From positions 1 through 17,993 of the forward strand of contig JAKSBB010000270.1 of assembly GCA_022361315.1 (NCBI GenBank): a stretch of DNA of 17,993 bases, read 5' to 3'. The notes under the pieces are model-generated. The model saw only the letters and a program-made list of their open reading frames with translations, searched no databases and had not been told where the DNA came from. The DNA comes from Desulfobacterales bacterium (GTDB taxonomy: Bacteria > Desulfobacterota > Desulfobacteria > Desulfobacterales > Desulfobacteraceae). Every line of letters begins with the position of its first letter. Within the stretch, counting starts at the first letter, position 1. The position numbers were made by a program, and so were the translations under genes. This document shows positions 14,541 to 17,993 of the stretch, piece by piece.

Positions 14541-15530
14541 ATGATAAAAAGATGGAATATGTGGGTTGCCGTTGCTACGGTATTGTCGATGATTGTTGCG
14601 GGGCAGGCTTTTGCCAAAAGTACCACCATTAAACTGGGGGTGGTGACCAAACCGGGTTCTGCCCAGAATATTGTGGCGGAGAAGTTTAAGTCGCTGATTG
14701 AAGAACGATCCGGCGGGGCATATAAGGTAAAGATCTATCATTCCGCCTCCCTGGGAAATGAGACCGAGATCTTACAGCAGATCCAGATGGGTACCATTCA
14801 CATGGGAGTGATCACGGGGGGACCGTTTGATACCTTTGATCCCATCGTCCGGGTGATCAACTATCCCTTTCTGTTTAAGGATCATGCACAGGTGGATGAG
14901 ATCCTTGACGGGCCGTTAGGGGCGGAGATCCTGAAAAGCCTTGAAACCTCAGGGTTCAAGGGACTTTGTTTTTCCGAGAACGGTTTCAGAAATCTGACCA
15001 ACAACCGCCGGGCGGTAACCGGGCCGGAACAGGTGGCGGGTCTGAAGATCCGGGTGATGTCATCCGCCCTGCACAAGGCCATCTGGCAGAGCCTTGGAGC
15101 TAATCCTACACCCATGCCCTGGCCCATTTATACGGAGCTGGAGCAGGGGGTCATCGACGGGCAGGAAAACCCCCTCTGGGTGATGGAGGTGTACAAGTTT
15201 TATGAGATCCAGAAGCATATGACCCTGACCCGGCATGTGTACTCTTCCCATATCGATGTGGCAAGCCTGCGCTGGTTTAATAAACTGCCGGAAGCGGATC
15301 AGGCAATGATTGAGACTGCCATTAAAGAAGCTGCACAATTCCAGCGCCGTGACAACCGGGAGAAAAACGCCGGCCGTCTGGCGCTGTTGAAGGAAAAAGG
15401 GATGCAGGTGGTGGAAACCCCGGATGTGGCGGCATTCCGCGTCAAAGTGGCGGGGCTTAAAAACATGGATCTCTATGCCGATGAACGGGTTCAGGATTTG
15501 CTGAACAGAATTCTTGAGGCCGTGAAGTAG
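14541..15530 (+). CDS. dctP: TRAP transporter substrate-binding protein (DctP family)
   Basis: The 329-residue protein has a signal peptide (about residues 1-25, AFA cleavage) and a DctP-type mature domain. It captures a carboxylate-type substrate in the periplasm and delivers it to the DctQM membrane part. Diagnostic segments are SLGNETEILQQIQMGTI, GFRNLTNNRR (149-157), GLKIRVM with R171 (the arginine that normally holds the substrate carboxylate), LGANPTPMPW and QGVIDGQENPLW. It resembles the general C4-dicarboxylate/keto-acid group, but the ligand cannot be fixed. ATG 14541 has AAGGAGGGG directly upstream; an earlier ATG at 14478 would put 21 extra residues before the signal peptide. dctQ begins 18 bases after its stop. 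Confidence 0.95.
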   Translation: MIKRWNMWVAVATVLSMIVAGQAFAKSTTIKLGVVTKPGSAQNIVAEKFKSLIEERSGGAYKVKIYHSASLGNETEILQQIQMGTIHMGVITGGPFDTFDPIVRVINYPFLFKDHAQVDEILDGPLGAEILKSLETSGFKGLCFSENGFRNLTNNRRAVTGPEQVAGLKIRVMSSALHKAIWQSLGANPTPMPWPIYTELEQGVIDGQENPLWVMEVYKFYEIQKHMTLTRHVYSSHIDVASLRWFNKLPEADQAMIETAIKEAAQFQRRDNREKNAGRLALLKEKGMQVVETPDVAAFRVKVAGLKNMDLYADERVQDLLNRILEAVK

Positions 15531-15548
15531 GGTCGGCTGTCTGTTTTC

Positions 15549-16064
15549 ATGCTGGCGTTTTTAAATAATATCAGCCGTGGAGTGAACCGCTGGATTCAGG
15601 GTTTGGTCTGCACCATGGGAATGACCATGGCCGTGATTGTGGCGGTACAGGTCTTCTGCCGGTACGTGCTGAATCATTCCCTGTTCTGGTCCGAGGAACT
15701 GGCCCGGCTGATCCTGGTGTGGCTGACCTTTCTCGGGGCCACGGTGGCCTATTACCACCGGGCCCACCCCGGGGTGGACGGACTCTACCGCAGGCTGCCG
15801 CCGGTCTGGCAGAAGGGGGCGGCATTGCTCACCCACGGGGCCGGACTGGCCTTGTTTTCGGTGATGATCTTCAGCGGGGTTCAGTTTGCCTGGTTTGTCC
15901 GCCTTCAGATTACCCCGGCCCTGAACCTGCCCAAATGGGTGCTCATGGCAGTGGTGCCGGTGGCCGGCGTGATTTTCGTTGTTCATGTTTTGGCCTTTAT
16001 CGTACAGACCCTGGCTGCTGATGCGGATGCTGCAGACTTAGAAGGCAGAACCGATGACCACTGA
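15549..16064 (+). CDS. dctQ: TRAP transporter small membrane subunit (DctQ family)
   Basis: The 171-residue protein has four predicted membrane helices (about 15-35, 52-70, 90-112 and 130-150). It carries the family signature VFCRYVLNHSLFWSEELARL at about 35-54, with the conserved W-S-E-E. It pairs with DctM to form the sodium-driven import channel. No strong ribosome binding site precedes ATG 15549, and its expression may depend on coupling to dctP. Its last 11 bases overlap the start of dctM. Confidence 0.93.
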   Translation: MLAFLNNISRGVNRWIQGLVCTMGMTMAVIVAVQVFCRYVLNHSLFWSEELARLILVWLTFLGATVAYYHRAHPGVDGLYRRLPPVWQKGAALLTHGAGLALFSVMIFSGVQFAWFVRLQITPALNLPKWVLMAVVPVAGVIFVVHVLAFIVQTLAADADAADLEGRTDDH

Positions 16065-17337
16065 AATTCTGATTCTGTCCCTGTTTTTCCTGTTCATGAT
16101 CAATACCCCCATTGCCGTGGCCATCGGAACGGCATCCCTTATGGCGATTCTGGTGCAGGGGGACTTTTCCCTGATGATGGTGATTCAGCGGATGGTGGCG
16201 GGAACGGATTCCTTTCATCTCATGGCCGTTCCCCTGTTCATGTATGCCGGAACCATCATGGAAAAGGGGGGGATTTCCCAGCGGCTCATTGATTTTGCCA
16301 ATGCCCTCACCGGATGGCTTCCGGGTGGGCTGGCGGCGGTATCCATTGTCTCCGCCATGTTTTTTGCCGGGATCTCGGGCTCAGCCGCCGCAGATGCCGC
16401 CGCCGTGGGAGCCGTGCTGATTCCGGCCATGAAACGGTCGGGCTATCCGTCTGATTTTTCAGCCGCAGTACAGGCTTCGGGGGGCTCCCTCGGCGTGGTG
16501 ATCCCGCCGTCCATCCCCATGATCATCTTCGGATTTCTCACCGGGGCCAGCATCAGCCGGCTATTTGCTGCCGGTATTTTGCCGGGCCTGCTGATCGGGG
16601 TCTCCCTGATCGGGATGTCCACCCTCATTGCCTGGAAAAACGGTTATGCCCCGCACACCCGCTTTTCTCTGGGGCAGATCTCTCTGACCTTCCGACGGGC
16701 GGTCCTGGCCTTGGGGGCACCGGTGATTATCCTTGGCGGTATTCTCTTTGGAGTGTTCACTGCCACGGAATCTGCGGCTGTGGCTGTGGTGTATGCCCTC
16801 TTTGTATCCATGGCGGTTTATCGGGAAATCGGGGTGAAGGATCTGTTTCCTATCTTCGGCAAGGCCGGTATTACGGCTTCTGTGGTGATGTTTATCATTG
16901 CCACTGCATCGGTGTTTTCATGGATTGCGGCCATTGAGGATATTCCGGCAACCCTGGCTGGAGGGCTTCTGGGTATTACGGACAATCCCACTCTGCTGCT
17001 CCTGCTGATCAACCTGGTGCTCCTCACTGCGGGGATATTCGTGGAGACCACGGCCGCCCTGATTCTCCTGGTGCCCATGATTACCGCCATGGTGCCCGCC
17101 CTGGGCATAGATCTGATCCAACTGGGCATCATCGTGGTGGCCAACCTGGCCATCGGCATGCTCACCCCGCCCATGGGCATCTGCCTGATCGTTTCCGCCT
17201 CAATTTCCGGGGACAGCATCGGCAGTGTCAGCCGTCGGGTGATTCCCTTCCTCCTGGTGCTGGTGGTGGATCTGATGATCATCACCTTCTATCCGCCGTT
17301 GACCATGTGGATGGCCGGTCTCATCGGGTCGTCGTAG
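16054..17337 (+). CDS. dctM: TRAP transporter large permease subunit (DctM family)
   Basis: The 427-residue, very hydrophobic protein has about twelve membrane helices, the usual size for DctM. Family motifs are GISGSAAADAAAVGAVLIPAM (106-126) and GVVIPPSIPMI (147-157). The second half repeats similar elements (GVFTATESAAVAVVYA, NLAIGMLTPPMGICL). It forms the sodium-coupled transport path that takes substrate from DctP. The ATG lies inside the end of dctQ (11-base overlap), with AAGG eight bases upstream, so the two are translationally coupled. No terminator is visible in the 91 bases after it, leaving read-through into the kinase gene possible. Confidence 0.96.
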   Translation: MTTEILILSLFFLFMINTPIAVAIGTASLMAILVQGDFSLMMVIQRMVAGTDSFHLMAVPLFMYAGTIMEKGGISQRLIDFANALTGWLPGGLAAVSIVSAMFFAGISGSAAADAAAVGAVLIPAMKRSGYPSDFSAAVQASGGSLGVVIPPSIPMIIFGFLTGASISRLFAAGILPGLLIGVSLIGMSTLIAWKNGYAPHTRFSLGQISLTFRRAVLALGAPVIILGGILFGVFTATESAAVAVVYALFVSMAVYREIGVKDLFPIFGKAGITASVVMFIIATASVFSWIAAIEDIPATLAGGLLGITDNPTLLLLLINLVLLTAGIFVETTAALILLVPMITAMVPALGIDLIQLGIIVVANLAIGMLTPPMGICLIVSASISGDSIGSVSRRVIPFLLVLVVDLMIITFYPPLTMWMAGLIGSS

Positions 17338-17347
17338 GCGTTTCGGC

Positions 17348-17365
17348 CATACAAAAGCATACAAA
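17348..17365 (+). promoter_or_regulatory. direct repeat CATACAAA x2 with 10-bp period upstream of the kinase gene
   Basis: CATACAAA occurs at 17348-17355 and 17358-17365, one helical turn apart, in the 91-base gap between dctM and the kinase gene. Response regulators and similar activators often bind such same-face direct repeats. A TTTAAT (17366-17371) directly after could be a -10, but no matching -35 is seen. Confidence 0.25.
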
Positions 17366-17428
17366 TTTAATCTGGTGTTACGGGGGCTTTGTTGATAAGG
17401 TGGCCGCGTAAAGGTCAGGGAACAGTTG

Positions 17429-17993
17429 ATGGAACCCAAGCTGGGGAGAGCGATGCAGGACATGGATCCGGTTGAACGGGCTGAAAAGATCATCGACGAC
17501 ACCTATATCCGGTACAAGACCATATTTGAAAATACCGGCACCGCCACCATTCTTATTGAAAACGATATGACCATCTCCATGGTCAACTCCGAACTCACCC
17601 GCATTTCCGGCATACAAAAGTCCCGTATCCAAGGGAAGATGAAGTTCTACGAACTCATTGACGAGGCCGACCGGGACCGGGTGATCGCCTATCATCATTT
17701 GCGGCGGGAACATCCGGAAAAGGCACCGAGAAATTATCCCTGCCGGCTTACCATGGGGGACGGTGATATCCGGGAATGTATCCTCACCGTGGCCCTGATC
17801 CAGGGCACCCGCCAGAGTGTCGCTTCCATCACCGACATGTCCAGGCAGAAGCATTTGGAGCGGGAAATTTCCAGGATCGCGGAAGAAGAGCGCCAACAGA
17901 TGGGGCAGGTCCTTCATGATGACCTGGGGTCCCACCTGGCCGGTGTGGAAGCCATGTCTTCCCTGCTGGCTGGCCGTTTGGAAAAACAGGGCC
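17429..17993 (+). CDS. PAS-domain sensor histidine kinase, NarL/DegS-type HisKA_3 (partial, 3' end outside window)
   Basis: The 188 visible residues contain one PAS domain (about 25-137; FENTGTATILIENDMTI, then the closing ILTVALIQGTRQSVASITDM). It is followed by a HisKA_3 dimerisation segment, EEERQQMGQVLHDDLGSHLA, with the phosphorylatable H163. This H-box (R-x-x-x-x-x-LHD-x-LG) belongs to kinases that pair with NarL/LuxR-type response regulators; the ATPase domain and any regulator lie beyond the edge. No membrane helix is visible, so sensing is cytoplasmic. ATG 17429 has AGGG eight bases upstream; ATG at residue 9, with GGGGAG before it, is an alternative. It follows dctM by 91 bases on the same strand and could regulate the transporter or respond to its substrate. 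Confidence 0.88.
   Translation, partial: MEPKLGRAMQDMDPVERAEKIIDDTYIRYKTIFENTGTATILIENDMTISMVNSELTRISGIQKSRIQGKMKFYELIDEADRDRVIAYHHLRREHPEKAPRNYPCRLTMGDGDIRECILTVALIQGTRQSVASITDMSRQKHLEREISRIAEEERQQMGQVLHDDLGSHLAGVEAMSSLLAGRLEKQG

Overview
The window looks like a chromosomal segment of an anaerobic or microaerophilic Gram-negative bacterium, most likely one of the Desulfobacterota (Desulfobacterales-like). The support is a small triheme c7-type cytochrome, a long methyl-accepting chemotaxis protein of the kind common in that group, a tripartite TRAP uptake system, abundant c-di-GMP/PAS signalling and moderately GC-rich DNA. This assignment rests on gene content only and is tentative. I see no rRNA, tRNA, CRISPR array, insertion sequence or prophage gene. 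This reads as ordinary chromosome with a few unusual points.

Layout. Positions 1-428 (minus) hold the N-terminal part of a GntR/FCD-type regulator that runs off the left edge. Positions 493-3867 (minus) are a probable operon. Read in its own direction it encodes an FMN/Fe-S-type flavoprotein, a secreted SYLF-domain lipid-binding protein, a cardiolipin synthase (two HKD motifs) and a YbhP-like endonuclease/exonuclease/phosphatase-fold protein. It is preceded by a good sigma70-type promoter at 3908-3935. Cardiolipin synthase next to an EEP protein recalls the E. coli ybhP-clsB arrangement and suggests a membrane-lipid module. Positions 3996-5135 (minus) carry a solitary beta-class DNA methyltransferase with no visible restriction partner. 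A 331-base gap follows, holding an odd open frame without a usual start codon. That frame is in phase with the next gene, a PAS-PAS-GGDEF diguanylate cyclase (5467-6768, plus).

Positions 6786-7928 (minus) encode a triheme cytochrome c followed by a YaaA-family peroxide-stress protein. A membrane-anchored M19 dipeptidase (8050-9240, plus) diverges from them. Next come a secreted protein of unknown function (9245-9889, minus), a GNAT acetyltransferase (9928-10359, plus), a 54-residue protein with a very strong ribosome binding site (10374-10538, minus) and a CBM9-like protein (10715-11374, minus).

The right third is about sensing and uptake. A methyl-accepting chemotaxis protein (11486-14128, minus) carries three tandem CHASE3-type sensor modules between its two membrane helices. 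It ends at a very strong intrinsic terminator and is preceded by a good sigma54-type promoter. A 412-base divergent control region with a perfect 16-bp palindrome separates it from a dctP-dctQ-dctM TRAP operon (14541-17337, plus). A PAS/HisKA_3 histidine kinase starts at 17429 and is cut by the right edge. The TRAP genes and the kinase may form one uptake-and-response unit, but no substrate can be assigned from sequence alone.
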